Assembly (NCBI GenBank): GCA_947685225.1
Contig: CANTUV010000022.1
Span: 8,846,501 to 8,910,500, forward strand
Direction of reading: 5' to 3'
DNA from: Garcia nutans
Lineage: Eukaryota > Streptophyta > Magnoliopsida > Malpighiales > Euphorbiaceae
DNA: 64,000 nucleotides
Position 1 is the stretch's first letter, and every line of letters starts with the position of its first letter. Positions 49,227 to 61,150 of this stretch are shown in pieces. The notes under the pieces are model-generated. The model searched no databases, was not told where the DNA came from, and saw nothing but the letters and a program-made list of their open reading frames with translations. The translations under genes and the position numbers were made by a program.

Positions 49227-51325
49227 ATTTTTCTCAAGAACACAAACATAAAGTTCTACTTTCCCCTAATTTCAAGAGATGCCTTCATGCCAAAAGTTAA
49301 TTGTGCAAGTAAATGAATTCCACTTTTACCTCCAGCACTTTAACCATCATTTTTTGGTTTCCCTTATATGCATGGCCTAACTCTATATTTTTTTCAAAGA
49401 TGGAATACAAGAAATTGCAAAATAAAATTTAATGATTTATAGTTTTATGGAATAGTTTACAAAACATTGATTCAAAAGTGCAAAAAAAAAAAACACAGAC
49501 AGAGGAACTGAGGAAAAAAAGGACTTTAGAGAAAAAATTCAAGGGAAAAAAAGGAGAAAGGGTAAAATAAAAAATTAAAAAAATGCATATTTTTTTTTGG
49601 AAAATCCACTACCACAAGAAACATTGTTCTTTGTGATAGTTTTAAAATAAAGAAAAAATAATAGATTAAACATAATAATCAAATATTACTATTATATGAA
49701 ATTAAAAGAATCAGTTTAGAACTTATCCATATGCAAACTACGATCCATCTCTTTGTCTCACCCAGTAAAGATATAAAAATTGTGACATCTGTAATTTTAA
49801 ATACAATAAAATAATTAATATGGAGGGGTAGTAAATGTGTTGGAAGGGAGATGCATATTATATACATTAGATATACATAATATATATATGGTATATACTT
49901 AACATGTATAATTTCACTAACTTACAAAATATGATAAAAAGTAAACAAAGTTAAAGAAAGTTAAAAATTGATTATGGATAAGGAGAAGACCAAAATATCT
50001 TAATATCTAATTAAATAACTAATTATGTAATATATATATATATATTAATTGAAAATTAAAGAAAGATGATATTTAGGATAAGGATGGGAAGAAGAATAAA
50101 AATATTTTATTATTTTAATAACTAATTATTTAGTAATTATATAAATGTGAGAGGGGAAAATTTTGAAATTAAATTATATAAAATAATCATCTTCTTCCTC
50201 TTCAATCATAAGTGGCTGATTTTTAGAGAGCTTGAAGGGGAGAGATTTCTCTCATCATACACCTCAAATTTCACAAGATTTTCAAGGATTTTAATGTGAT
50301 TTTGAAGATTAAACAAGGATTAGGTAAGTATTCTTAGAATTTAAGCAAGTTTTCTTTGAATTCTAGATTATGTAAAATTTGAGATTTTGATGGAAAAACT
50401 TATAATTGTTGTAATGAGTTGTTGTGAATTTATTTTGATGTGGATATTATGATTTTATGGTTGTATGGTAGAAATGATTAAGTTTCAGTAAAGTTTGAAG
50501 GAAGTAGTGTGGATTAGGGTTTATGGATGATTATGTAAAGTTTGGATTTGTGATGTGGGTTGCTATAATTATATAAATGAATGGTTTTGAGGTTATTTAA
50601 ATGAGTATGTAATGATTTTATAGTTGGATGATGGAAAAAAGTTGGTTAGGGTGAAGTTTAAAAAAGGTAGTAAGTGGTGAGATTAGGATTTTGTTGAGAT
50701 TTTGATAGAACTTGGGTAATTAATGGTAGTTTGATATATAATATGCATGGAAATAATTTTAATTGAATAATTTTGTTTGGTGCTTAGTTTATGTTTGTTT
50801 AGATCATGGTGGACTTAAAGAAGATAATTAGGATCTTGGTGAAAATAGAAGGTGAAGAGGAGAATTGAGTTGATTTGAAGTAAAAAAAAAGGTCAGTACA
50901 TATTTTGTTAATATTTAAATTGAGTAGTTATGTTTGACATTATGTATGTTGGTACACTTTAAAGGATGTTGTCTTTTAAAGTGACATTGTTTATAAATGT
51001 GTGTGTGATTAAGATTGTGATGTGTTAACTGAGTTAATATATGAAATGATAATATTCTATGTAATGTCTTTGAAAATGCTAGAAATGGATATAGAAAGTG
51101 GAATTTGTGATAAATGGTTATGGATATGTGAATCATGAATGTGATCATGGTATGAGATGATCACGAGGGAAAATGTGAAAATGTGAAAATGTGAGGATTG
51201 TGAGAAAAGAGTAAATATGATGAAAATTGAGAAAACATGATAATGAAATGAAATGTGATTGTTGTTGTGTGTTAGCTCTGCACAATTACTTGTTTCAAAA
51301 AATTAATATTAGTGTTGCATATATT

Positions 51326-51510
51326 GATAGACCTGAGCAGAGCTATGTCTTATTGCATATGTTGATAGACCTGAGTAGAGCCGGATCTTGTAATGGATTT
51401 GAAAGTATTCTGATAGACTCGAGTAGAGCTGGGTCTTATAAACCTGAGCATAGCTAGATTTTGAGAATGAGATTAGAAATCGACCTAAGCAGAGCTGGGT
51501 CGTAAAACTG
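51326..51510 (+). repeat. Short repeats of GACCTGAGCAGAGCTGGGTC type in the solo LTR
   Basis: Five imperfect copies at about 51326, 51364, 51412, 51440 and 51481, each with CCTGAG(C/T)AGAGC and a GGTCTT-like end, spaced 28-48 bases apart. Confidence 0.75.
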
Positions 51511-52288
51511 ATGTTGTGATAGACTAAATCAATTATTCTGAAACATGGACATTGTGCAAAGATTGGTTGGGCCCAATATGTGTGTGTGTTTGTGAGATGT
51601 TCTTATATAGTATGAGATAATAGATGTAAAAATTAATATTATATGGTAATAGTATCAAATATGTATATAATAAAGAATGTGTAAATAAATATTGCTTTAT
51701 GATAATAGTATGATATTTTGTGTATTACGAAAGCATGCATTGGGTTTGAAATATTTTATGTTATCAAAGTATATACCACTAAAATTTCGTGCTTAGTGTG
51801 GTAGTGTATATGGTATAGGTGATAAAAGTGCATATCAAAGTAAGTCCAATGTGAGATTGATATTCAGACATTGTGGGCGCCACGAGACCAACTTGAAAGG
51901 TGTTGCATACATGCATAGTTTTGATATAAAGTACTTTGATTTTTATACACTTTAATCATAACATATATAAATTAAATGAATTATAGGAAATGTTGTTTAA
52001 ATGTAATTAAGATAAATATAGTTTTTAACTGTGAAAATATGGATATAAATTAACAATATGGTGATTTGGAGGATTTTGGTGGAAATATTATTTTGAAAGT
52101 GATATTTTATGCAGGTTGAGTATTTGATAATTTGAGATTTATAGAAATTACAGATAAAACTCTAAAGAATTTTTTTCAAATATTTCTTTATCTAATTTAT
52201 TGAAGTATTAAACTCTTAGTTAATTATATTTTTTGTAAGTTATATTTATTTTTGATATCAAATTGTAGAATTTATTACTAATATTTTC

Positions 52289-52371
52289 TGTAACATTCTT
52301 ATATTCTATATATGAATTTTACATATATGGGGTATGTGTATTGTACGTATATAGAATATAAGGGTGTTACA
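52289..52371. repeat. Long hairpin at the end of the solo LTR
   Basis: A 26-base arm at 52289-52314 (starting TGTAACATTCTTATATTC) and its partner at 52346-52371 are complementary except at three positions, with a 31-base loop. All three mismatches are T against G, so the RNA could pair along the full arm. Confidence 0.85.
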
Positions 52372-53375
52372 AAAATTATTAACTAAAAATAAAAAATAAT
52401 CAAATGAATAATTTTTATAACAAATAACACCAGGAAAAAAGAGGAAAAAAGAAAAATGAAGAGAAAATTAAAGTGTATTAACATATTTATTCATTTTTTT
52501 AGAGCAAATATAATAAAATACGGTAGAACACAGAAGAAGTATATATATAATCAGTGAAAAAAATATTATTATAATAAATCGTAATTTAAAACTCATAACC
52601 AACCCAGTTAACAATTAAAAAAAATCATATTTCAGCTAACCTCAAAACAATAACCATATAAAGAAGTGGATAAAAAAATAATAGCAGTTAAACCCAAAAA
52701 AATAACAATTAAAAAGTTATGATAATTAAATCTCAAACCCCAGCAAATACACAGAGATTAACAATTTATATGAGTGCAAATAATTTGCAACGCATGTCTA
52801 GATTCTTCTTAATGTATACATTTTTCATAAGTGTGCAAATATAAAACTCTACTTCCCTTTAGTTCTGAGAGAGATCTTCATTTTTCAGAGTTAAGTATGC
52901 AAGTAAATGAATCTCACTTTTATCTCTAACACTTCAATCACTATTTTTTAGTTATCTTCAAATGTATGACCCAGCTCTTTTTTAAAGATTGATGAGAAAG
53001 AAATTGCAAAACATAGATAATCTAGCATATTGAAATTTAAAGATTTATGGTTTTATAAAACAATTTGCAAAATATTGATTTTAAAAGCATAGATAGAGGA
53101 ACTGAGGGAAAAAAGTGTTTTATAGGGAAAATAAAAAGAAAAGGTTTTCTAAGAAAAAAAAAGAGAGACTAAAACCAAAAATCCAAAAAAAAAAATACAT
53201 AGCTTTTTAGAAATCCACTATCAATATTTTTCGTGGCAATTTTAGTATATATATATAATAACTTTACAAATTCAAGTTTTGTATTCACCCTTCTCTAAGA
53301 ATCTATTCTATAAATTAAAAGTAAAGCAAAAATTGCTATTTATGCTACAGTGACATACCAAAATACCCTTTATTT

Positions 53376-53600
53376 GTTTTTTTTTTTTTAAGTAAGACTA
53401 AATTCATTAACACAAATCATTGGCTAATACATCAATCAAAAAAGGGCAGTGGAATCCCATATAACTACGTCAGTACAGGAACTAGAACACCTAGCTAAAA
53501 TATGAAGGCCACGTTAGCATCCCTACGAACCCAAGTAATCTAAGCATGTAAAGAATTCAAGAGCTCCCTACAATTTTAAAGAAAACCTCCGATTAGAGTG
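53376..53600 (-). pseudogene. 3' tail of an L1-type LINE
   Basis: Minus-strand reading gives ITWVRRDANVAFIF (about 53550-53505), the usual end of the RNase H domain of plant L1-type ORF2 (VxRxANxxAH), then the C-terminal tail and a poly-A (T run at 53376-53391 on the plus strand). Everything upstream is missing, so this is a strongly 5'-truncated copy. Confidence 0.65.
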
Positions 53601-54602
53601 CAATAATAATTCAAGAAATGAAAATAATATTAAAATAGTAAAAAATAATAAATTATAATAAATATATTAAAAATAAATATATAAATAAAAATATTTTTTT
53701 AAAGGTAGAAAAAAAGTAAATCAAAAATTAAGAATAAAATATTATCAATTTAACATAAATGAGTAAATGGTATAATTATTTTGTGATTTTTTAAATATTA
53801 TTTTATTTCTTGCATATTTTATTTATTTTATGATTTTACTCTTAACTGTTATAATTTATTTTAAATATTTTACTTATGTAGCTAAATGACTAAAATTATT
53901 TTATAAAAAAATTAATATATATATATATATATTCACGAAGTAACACGAGAGCGTCATTCTAATTAACATATAAAGTTTAACAGCAAAGGATGAAAAGATA
54001 AAAGACAATGATAATGATCAAGATCAAGACATATTTTAATATTTGATATTGATTATATATATATAATTCTTTTTTAGGAAAATAAGATAGTACTAATGCA
54101 AAATAATTTAGGAAAAAATAGTAAAAAATAGAACTAATGTAAAATTATGTATGTGAAATTTTAAACAAACGATGAAAAGTTAAAATCTAGTTAACTTTTT
54201 CTTTAATTTAATTGATCAAAAGTGAATTTTGAATGTATTTTAAAAATAATATAATTAATAAAATAGTAAATTAAAATCTTATATTAAAATTGTTTTTCTC
54301 ATAGATGATGGCTTAGCTATTATTTGGCCATAGATATTAAATACTAAAAAAATTTAAAATAAGAAATGGTAAATTATGAAAATTATAATTCTCATTCGTA
54401 ATGTTTTTTTTTTTTTGAAAACTATTAATAGATTTTATCTTTCATTAAATTAGCAGTAGAAATTCATTTTTTGCTGCGATTATATACTATCTCTAATTAA
54501 TGACCAATAAAAAGTTCTTATGATATGTTAAATCTCTTGCCCTAGTGTGCAAGTTTTATGTGAAACCTAGTTTGGATCATAATCTTTCAGTTTCAGTTGC
54601 TC
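53601..54602. other. AT-rich non-coding stretch
   Basis: I see no gene. It has TA runs near 53923-53933 and a T12 run near 54406. Confidence 0.5.
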
Positions 54603-55520
54603 ATGGAAGAGGCTCTTAATAGTCATAGTTTATAAGTTGATGAACCTGATGAGTTTGTGGCGAAGCCGGAAGTATCGAATGATATTGAATATGGTTATGA
54701 ACTTTGTCTAGTTGGAAGGATTCTATATGATAGGAATATCAATTTTTCGGCCATAGAGAACACTCCGTCACAAGTATGGCATCCTAGCAGCTATTTGGTT
54801 GTGAAGGAGGTGGGAGTGCATACATATGTGTTTCAATTTTTTCATACTAAGGATATGGCCAAAGCTATTTCTGATGGACCATTTTCCTTTAATAGAAATT
54901 TGTTAATCCTTCAGAACTAAAAAAGATGATTTAAATATAATATTGTTCATATTTTCAGAGTTTTGTGTCCAAATCCATCGTGTTCCTATGGGTTACGCAA
55001 TAATTCAGTTAGCAACTCAACTAGGTAATTTTATTGGCAAGTTCATCTCATATGATGCAGATTCAAGCAGAGTGGCGGCTCAATCTTTTATACATATTAG
55101 AGTTCGAATTTATGTTAGAGTACCACTTAAGAAGGGTAAGAAGATTAAACTTAAAAATGGTTCGACAATAATAGAGTTAGAGTTCAAGTATGAGAAGCAT
55201 CCATCTTTCTATTTTATTTGCAGAATTAATTGGCATACTGACTAGAGTTGTGAAGTTGCCTATATTTCTCCAAAATTGGCTTATCATAAAGGTTAGAATA
55301 TTTCGATCAGAGCATTGTCATGGTAAGCAGTGATAAAGGATTACAATCCACAATTTTGAAAATTGGAAGGATCTACTATTGCCGAAATTATTCCAGGAAT
55401 TGATGGATAATTTCTAGCAATGGTTATTGCATGGTAAATAAGGAAGCTACATCCTTGGGCATGGTTCAAATCCCAAATGTTGTAATATGGATATTATGGC
55501 TTCTTGCTCTAATAATTAAG
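54603..55520 (+). pseudogene. LINE ORF1 (DUF4283 type), first part
   Basis: ORF1 nucleic-acid-binding protein of plant L1-type LINEs. From the ATG at 54603 there is a stop at codon 11, then the DUF4283 fold: LCLVGRILYDRNINF, VWHPSSYLVVKEVG, YVFQFFHTKDMAKAISDGPF and NRNLLILQN (to 54918). After a frameshift near 54930 come FCVQIHRVPMGYA, IGKFISYDADSS, IRVRIYVRVPLKKG and FKYEKHPSFYFIC (54943-55245), the region just before the CCHC zinc knuckle. The Cys residues of the knuckle are degraded. Pairs with the distal half at 61151-61361. Confidence 0.8.
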
Positions 55521-55559
55521 TTTTTTTTATGAAACAAAAACACTTTCATTGAGAAATAG

Positions 55560-58500
55560 AGACCAAACCAGTACAGCCTTTTAGCAACAATGGGGTAGAG
55601 GTGTAAGGGGACATCCTCCCTCACTATAACAGTACCGGTAATGGCCATTGCCCAAGTTTCTATTCCATCAGCAAGTGAGTTTGCATACCTGGGAATGTGA
55701 TTAAAAGACACAAGAACAACATGAAGCAATACTAAGTATATCTTCTATCAACAAGCTGAAGGTGTCCAATCCAACATCCGTCATTATGATTCTGTTAATT
55801 ACGTTAAGGGCATCAGATTCAACCTCCAACTGCTTCATACCATAATCTACTGCAATCCGTAAACCAAAGAAGATCGCCTGCAATTCTGCCCACCCAACTA
55901 ATGCACAATAATCCAAATTTCTCCCTGTAGATACCACTATACAACCATTGTGGTTTCACACCACCATGCCACAGCTAGCACCCCCTCTTCTAAAAGTTGC
56001 ATCCACGTTTAGCTTGAAATGATCCACAGCTAGCCAAAACCATCCTTCATTACCCAGTCGTACTGGTTGGGATGATGTTGACAAAGATCTCCTGACTTCT
56101 TCTACCATGCAGCTAGCACTTACAATTATTCTACGAACTGGTTTCCCAGTCTTGCCATGCAGCAATTGATTAAGGTCAAACCAAACCAACCATAAGATGG
56201 TTAACACCCAGCAGAGATCAGCTCGACAAAAACTTAAGACCATCAATTGTATCCAATCAAATACATTAGTGGCATTCAGTTTATCTACTCTGCAGGGGAT
56301 AGGAGTGACTCGCCGCACTTCCTTGATCCATGGGCAATCTCTAAAAATATGTAAAAGAGTTTCATTATAAAACCCATATTTCCTACAATTTACTTCATTT
56401 GGAATTCCTCTATTACGCAACACTATCACACAAGGGAGGTTGTTTTTTAGTAATCTCCAAGTAAAATGTCTAACTTTAGGGGGGGTACTTGAAGGTGCCA
56501 TATCCATTTCCAGCATTGAGCATTTACCGAAGACGTAGATGCAGCCCCTAGATGTGAACAACGGCATTGTTCTTCAAGGTGATAACCAGAACTAACAGAA
56601 TATTGTCCATTTTTTTTATTTTACCCAGAAAAGTTGGTCACCTGGAAGTCTGTAACTAATCAGCATCTGAAGAATACCCTCAGCTTCAAATGGGAGGACA
56701 GAGCTCTTCACCAAATTGGAGATCCGGCATTTCATGTCTCCATTAATCAAGCAGTTAACAAACGGGGTAAGAGGAGTATTGTTGTGAGCCAAAGGTCTTA
56801 TAGTAGTCAATCTTGTGATCCAGTTATCCTCCCGAATCCGCACTAATTTACCATCACCAATCCTCTAATAAGACTCGATTTTAAGCAGATCCACCGAACT
56901 AATAATGCTTCTCCAAACATAGCTAGGCTTGAAACTAGTTGAGGCACTTAGGATACACCCTCTTGGGAAATACTTTGCTTTAAATAGAGTTGCACACATA
57001 GAGTTTGGATTAACTAGAAATCTCCACGCTTGTTTATCCAACATCACTTTGTTGAAAGAATGAAAGTTTCTAAAGCCCATACCCCCTATAGTCTTTGGCA
57101 TACACATTTTTTCCTAAGAAACCCAATGAATCTTTCTGTCAGCGAACTGATTGCCCCACCAAAACCTGCAAACCAATCATTCTAGCTCGACACAGAAAGT
57201 AGTTGATAATGCGAAACATCTCATTATGTAATTAGAGATGGCTTGGGCCACAGACTTCACTAGGACATCTTTGCCAGCAAAGGAGAGACATTTGCTTTTC
57301 CATCCTTTGAGTTTCTTCCATAGTCTTTCCTTTAAGGAGGCAAAAACCTCCTTTGATTGGCCTATAATGGTTGGGAGCCTCAGGTATTTTGTATAATGAA
57401 AACTACACTTACATCAAAGATTTGTTGAAGTTGAATCCTTCTGTCATTAAGGACATTTGAGCTAAAGGAAATTTAGATTTATCAAAATTCACCTGTTGAC
57501 CTGAAGCCCTTTCATATTCCATAATGATCTCCTTCAGCCTATTACATTCTGATTCTGAAGCTCTTGTAAATAAGATGCTATCATCCGCGAAGAACAAATG
57601 AGTTACTAGTGGACACGCTCTACTAGGTTTGATACCGTAGATCTTGTGCTCTAATTTTGCTTTCCTAATCAATGCGGAGAACCCTTCTGCACAAATTAAA
57701 AATAAATAGGGCGATAGAGGATCGCCTTGACAGATACCTCTGCTTGGCTTAAGAAAGTCTTTAACTTACCCATTCATTAAGAAAGAAAAGGAAACAGATC
57801 GAACACAAGACATGATCAAATTAACAAAATGAGATGGAAACTTCATTCTAGTCAATATACTCTCTAAAAAAAGCGCATTCAACCCTATCATATGCTTTAC
57901 TCATGTCCATATTAAGGGCAAAATAACCTTTTTTACCCTTTAACCTGTTTTTCATGGAATGGAATATTTCAAAAGGAATAAGATTATTGTCAGTTATCAA
58001 TCGATCAGGGGCAAAAGCACTTTGATACTCACAAATGATGTTTGTTAGGACAACTTTTAGCCTATTAACAAGAAGTTTGGAAATACGTTTATACAAAACA
58101 TTACACAAGCTAATAGGATGGAGATCTTTTAGACTCTCAGGGACCTTGTATTTGGGAATCAACGTAATTCATATATGATTGAGCATATCAGGCATAGAAG
58201 CAGACTCTAAAAATCTAAAGACAAAATAGCATACATCATTATCTAAACTATGCCAAAAAAAATTGATAGAAGATCAGGGACATACCATCAGGACCTGGGG
58301 CTTTGGATGGGTGCATTTGTTTTAGGGCCGAGAGGACCTCATCCTTATCGAATGGAGCAGAAAAAATTTGGATCGACTTAGGAGACAAGCACCTATAACT
58401 CGCCTGTAAGATATCAGCAAAGGGCCTTAGGTTTGTGCTTGAAAATAACTTGGCATAGTGATCCACTATAAGTTTTTCTAGCGCTTCATCCCCTTCATTC

Positions 58501-59554
58501 CACATACCTTCTTCATTTTTAAGTTTGCTTATAACATTCCTTTTCTTATGTCCGAAGGCTTTCACATGAAAAAATTTTGTATTTCTATCTCCTTCCTTTA
58601 ACCATAAGGCCCTAGATCTTTGTCTCCACATTATCTCCTCTCTATATAATAATTCTTATATTTCCACATTAATAGTTCAAATTTGTTTATCAGCCTCAAC
58701 ATCATTACAACCCTTATCCAACACCTCCACAAGGTGACATTTTTGTTTGATCAGAGTACCCACATTATCGAAGAAGTCCTTATTCCAAGTAGCTAAGCTT
58801 TTTGCACAATTGTTTATTCTGTCTAAGATAGACATACTGTTGCCACTTGTACCCCAGGCCATTTTCACCACTTCTTCACACTTGGCATCTTGGGTCCACA
58901 TAGCCTCAAACCTAAAGATTCGCTTCCTCGTATGAGAGCCCCTCTTCATACCATTCCCTAGCATCAAAATTGGAGAATGATCCAAAGAGATTCATGTTAG
59001 GTGGCAAACATGAGCATTTGGAAATAGCACTTCCCAGTTCCAAGCCCATACATATCAATGCAACTATGAAAACCGTCAAGTTGTGATTCACTCCTCCATG
59101 ACCCCCTTTGTTTCTCAAAATTAAATAGTATCTCATTAAAATCGCCAAAACATAACCAATGGAGAGAATTTTAAGACCTTAAATGTGATAGCAGCTCCTA
59201 GGTGGAGTGTTTGAGATGATGTTGTGACCATCCATATACCCATGTTCCTCTCCATTTATTGATTCCTCTGTCATCTTTCACAACAAAATTGATACAGTGT
59301 AGAGAAAATCTTTAAACCAGGAGATCAATTTGTTTCTTCCATCCCAAAGCTAGCCCACTAGACCTACCCACAACATCCACAACCAGAAAATTAAAAGAAT
59401 CGAAAGAAAATTTGACACCTTCCATCTCTTATCTATTGAGCCTGGTTTCCATCAAGAAGAAGATGTTTAGGTAGTTAGCTCTAACAATTTTTGTAAAGCC
59501 CAAAAATGTCCAAGGATTGCCCAGTCCTTGAACATTCCAACTAAGTGTTTTCAT
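55560..59554 (-). pseudogene. LINE ORF2 (endonuclease, RT, RNase H)
   Basis: Starts at the ATG 59554-59552 (MKTLSWNVQGLGNPWTF), overlapping the ORF1 stop by two bases. Endonuclease: LMETRLN and CFGDFNEIL (about 59130). Linker: WLKEGDRNTKFFH (58600-58560). RT: PSKAPGPDGMSLIFYQFF (58300), DLHPISLCNVLYKRISKLLVNRLK (quoted in part: LHPISLCNVLYKRISK, 58110), LNMDMSKAYDRVE (57910) and an intact FADD (57591-57580). A zf-RVT region follows at about 56500-56330 (PPKVRHFTWRLLKNNLP, LLHIFRDCPW), then RNase H at 56030-55570 (LNVDATFRRGG, AELQAIFFGLRIAV, EVESDALNVI, IPRYANSLAD). Several stops and frameshifts break it. Confidence 0.88.
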
Positions 59555-60961
59555 TGCAATAGGCGGGGGTGAATAGCAGCCTCCACCTCTGGTACATTAG
59601 GACAAGCAGCAGTTGACAGGATACGAGTTCGTTTATCCAATCCATCACCCCTATACTCATTATCACACTCCATTAACTCATATTTGGCCTTCCTTTTCTT
59701 TTTAGAATCCCCAACCTTGAAAGTCAATTCCATTGGGAGAACATCCGTTTACAAAACTGGCACCAAAACTAAACTCACTTCTTGGATCAAATTAGACTGA
59801 TGGCCTTTCGTAAAGCTTGGTTTGGTTCTACTGTGTGGCTTTCTTCTAAACCCAGCCATCCTCTTTTCCTTAAGGCCACTTGTGAAAGAAAAGACCTTGC
59901 CCAACTCCTGAGTATCTCCAATAAGGACTTATTTACCTTTCCAATTGTCGAGCCCGAACTTCTCTTTAACCCCTACTTCTGCATCAAGAGCCTTATAATT
60001 AATAAGTGCCACTCCATCCTCCCCACCCTTATTATCTATACATATTATATCATCCTTCTGATTAACCACATCTTCAGCCTCAAACTCTCTAGCTAGGGAT
60101 TGTGACGAGGTCAAACTTAGATCCAACTTACGATGCACTTGGCTATTAGAGGAGTTACTATCATCTGTAGACTTATAATGCTTGAAATTTGCTTGAGAAT
60201 ACTATTGTGACCAGATGTGCATATTGTTTTGTTATGAATTGGAGTTGCCCACAAAGTTGGACCATAGGGCCAATCCACAATTTCAATGTCATCAGTTTAT
60301 CCTCATAGTCATCCTCATTACTCCCAATTTTGCCACAACAGTAGCAAAACTTAGGTAGTTTTTCGTATCTAAAGTAGACCTATATCCTCTCACCTTTGTT
60401 TTTAACAATCGTTCCTCTCACTAAGGGTTCACGTATGTCAATCATCACCTGAGCCCTAATGAATCTCCCTAAAGAATCAACATCCTCCTTCTTTAAGGCT
60501 TGGACTCTCCTAATCTTTCCAGCAATCAAAGAAATAGATCTGTTATCCCTTCTATTAAAGGGTAAATTGCATATGCGAACCCAAAAGGAGCAGTGTACTA
60601 GATTCATACTTGAAATTTGTTCACGTCCAGTAACCTCAGCCAGAATGACCAGTTGCCGATCGAAATGCCAAGGACCATCCAACAGAATGCACTCCTTATC
60701 CTTCAGTGATTGAAATTGGTAGATAAATAACTCATTCCCTGCATCACTAAGTGAGATGTCTTTGTTTAGTCTCCACGTCCAATTAAATGCATTGGAGATA
60801 ACCTTCAAATTAATCGATTTATTGGAAATCACTCGCCCAACTAAACACGGCTTGAATCTGCCAGACCCTTCATTTGATCCCTCCTCCTCAAACTCCACCT
60901 CTTTCTCTTCATTCTCTGTCAGTGAAAATTGTCTCCATAACCCCTCTAACTCATGAGCCAT
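59551..60961 (-). pseudogene. LINE ORF1 (DUF4283 and CCHC zinc knuckle)
   Basis: Starts at the ATG of 60961 (MAHELEGLWRQFSL). The DUF4283 domain covers about residues 38-180 (CLVGRVISNKSINLKVI, IYQFQSLKDKECILLDGPW, FWVRICNLPFN, RAQVMIDIREPLVRG). A TAG at 60380-60382 breaks the frame; beyond it YEKLPKFCYCCGKIGS (about 60365-60320) is a zinc knuckle of the zf-CCHC_4 type. The acidic and basic C-terminal region runs to the TGA at 59553-59551, which overlaps the ORF2 start. The protein coats LINE RNA. Confidence 0.85.
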
Positions 60962-61150
60962 ACCAAATCATACAAGCACAAACCTTCAGCCTCTCACTGC
61001 CTTGCAGGCGATGATGAGATGAAGACCTAAAGATCCAACAAGGAAGACACGGCTGACACACTCTAGGAACCCTAAAATAGTTAGAGAAAGACTCCACAAG
61101 ATGGGAAAAATTCGTACAAGGATTATATTGGAGAGCCTCTAATAAGTAAG

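Larger units (their letters stand above)
49781..52371. mobile_element. Solo LTR of an LTR retrotransposon, 2591 bp
   Basis: Starts TGTGACATCTG, ends GGGTGTTACA, and is flanked by AAAAT on both sides (49776-49780 and 52372-52376), a 5 bp duplication as made by LTR retrotransposon integrase. The array unit resumes without loss after it (ATATAAAAAT joined to TATTAAC matches ATATGAAAATCATCAAT in other units). No gag or pol lies within it, so it is best read as a solo LTR left by recombination. TGTNACA ends suggest Ty3-gypsy. The pyrimidine-rich part near 50190-50290 and a GTAAGTATT at 50324 may mark the transcribed leader. Confidence 0.8.
43140..53260. repeat. Tandem array of about 1 kb units, five copies, with three insertions
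   Basis: A landmark resembling CAGATTCTTCTTAATGCACA, followed by TTTCTCAAGAGTGCAAACAT, AAACTCTACTTCC and AGTTTTGAGAGAGGC, recurs at 43239, 45582, 46649, 47648 and 52798. The raw spacings become about 0.88, 1.07, 1.0 and 1.0 kb once the insertions at 43404-44868, 47681-49226 and 49781-52371 are removed. Later parts of the unit also repeat in order: AAATGCATGGCC, TTTAATGATTTATAGTTTTGTGAAA, AGAGAGGAACTAAGAAAAAA, a palindrome, and ATATGAAAATCATCAATTAA. The unit has no coding capacity. Its source is unknown to me. Confidence 0.83.
55521..61136 (-). mobile_element. Nearly complete L1-type LINE (minus strand), 5.6 kb
   Basis: Flanked by CTCTAATAATTAAG (55507-55520) and CTCTAATAAGTAAG (61137-61150), a 14 bp duplication with one mismatch. 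On the minus strand there is a 5' leader of about 175 bases, ORF1 (60961-59551), ORF2 (59554 to about 55560) and a short A tail directly against the left duplication. Both ORFs have stops and shifts, so it is full-length in extent but inactive. It interrupts another LINE of the same general type in the opposite orientation. Confidence 0.9.

Noticed and set aside
49781..52371. Solo LTR as a protein-coding or non-coding RNA gene
   Set aside because: No long frame. The 5 bp duplication and TG...CA ends explain the whole segment as an LTR.
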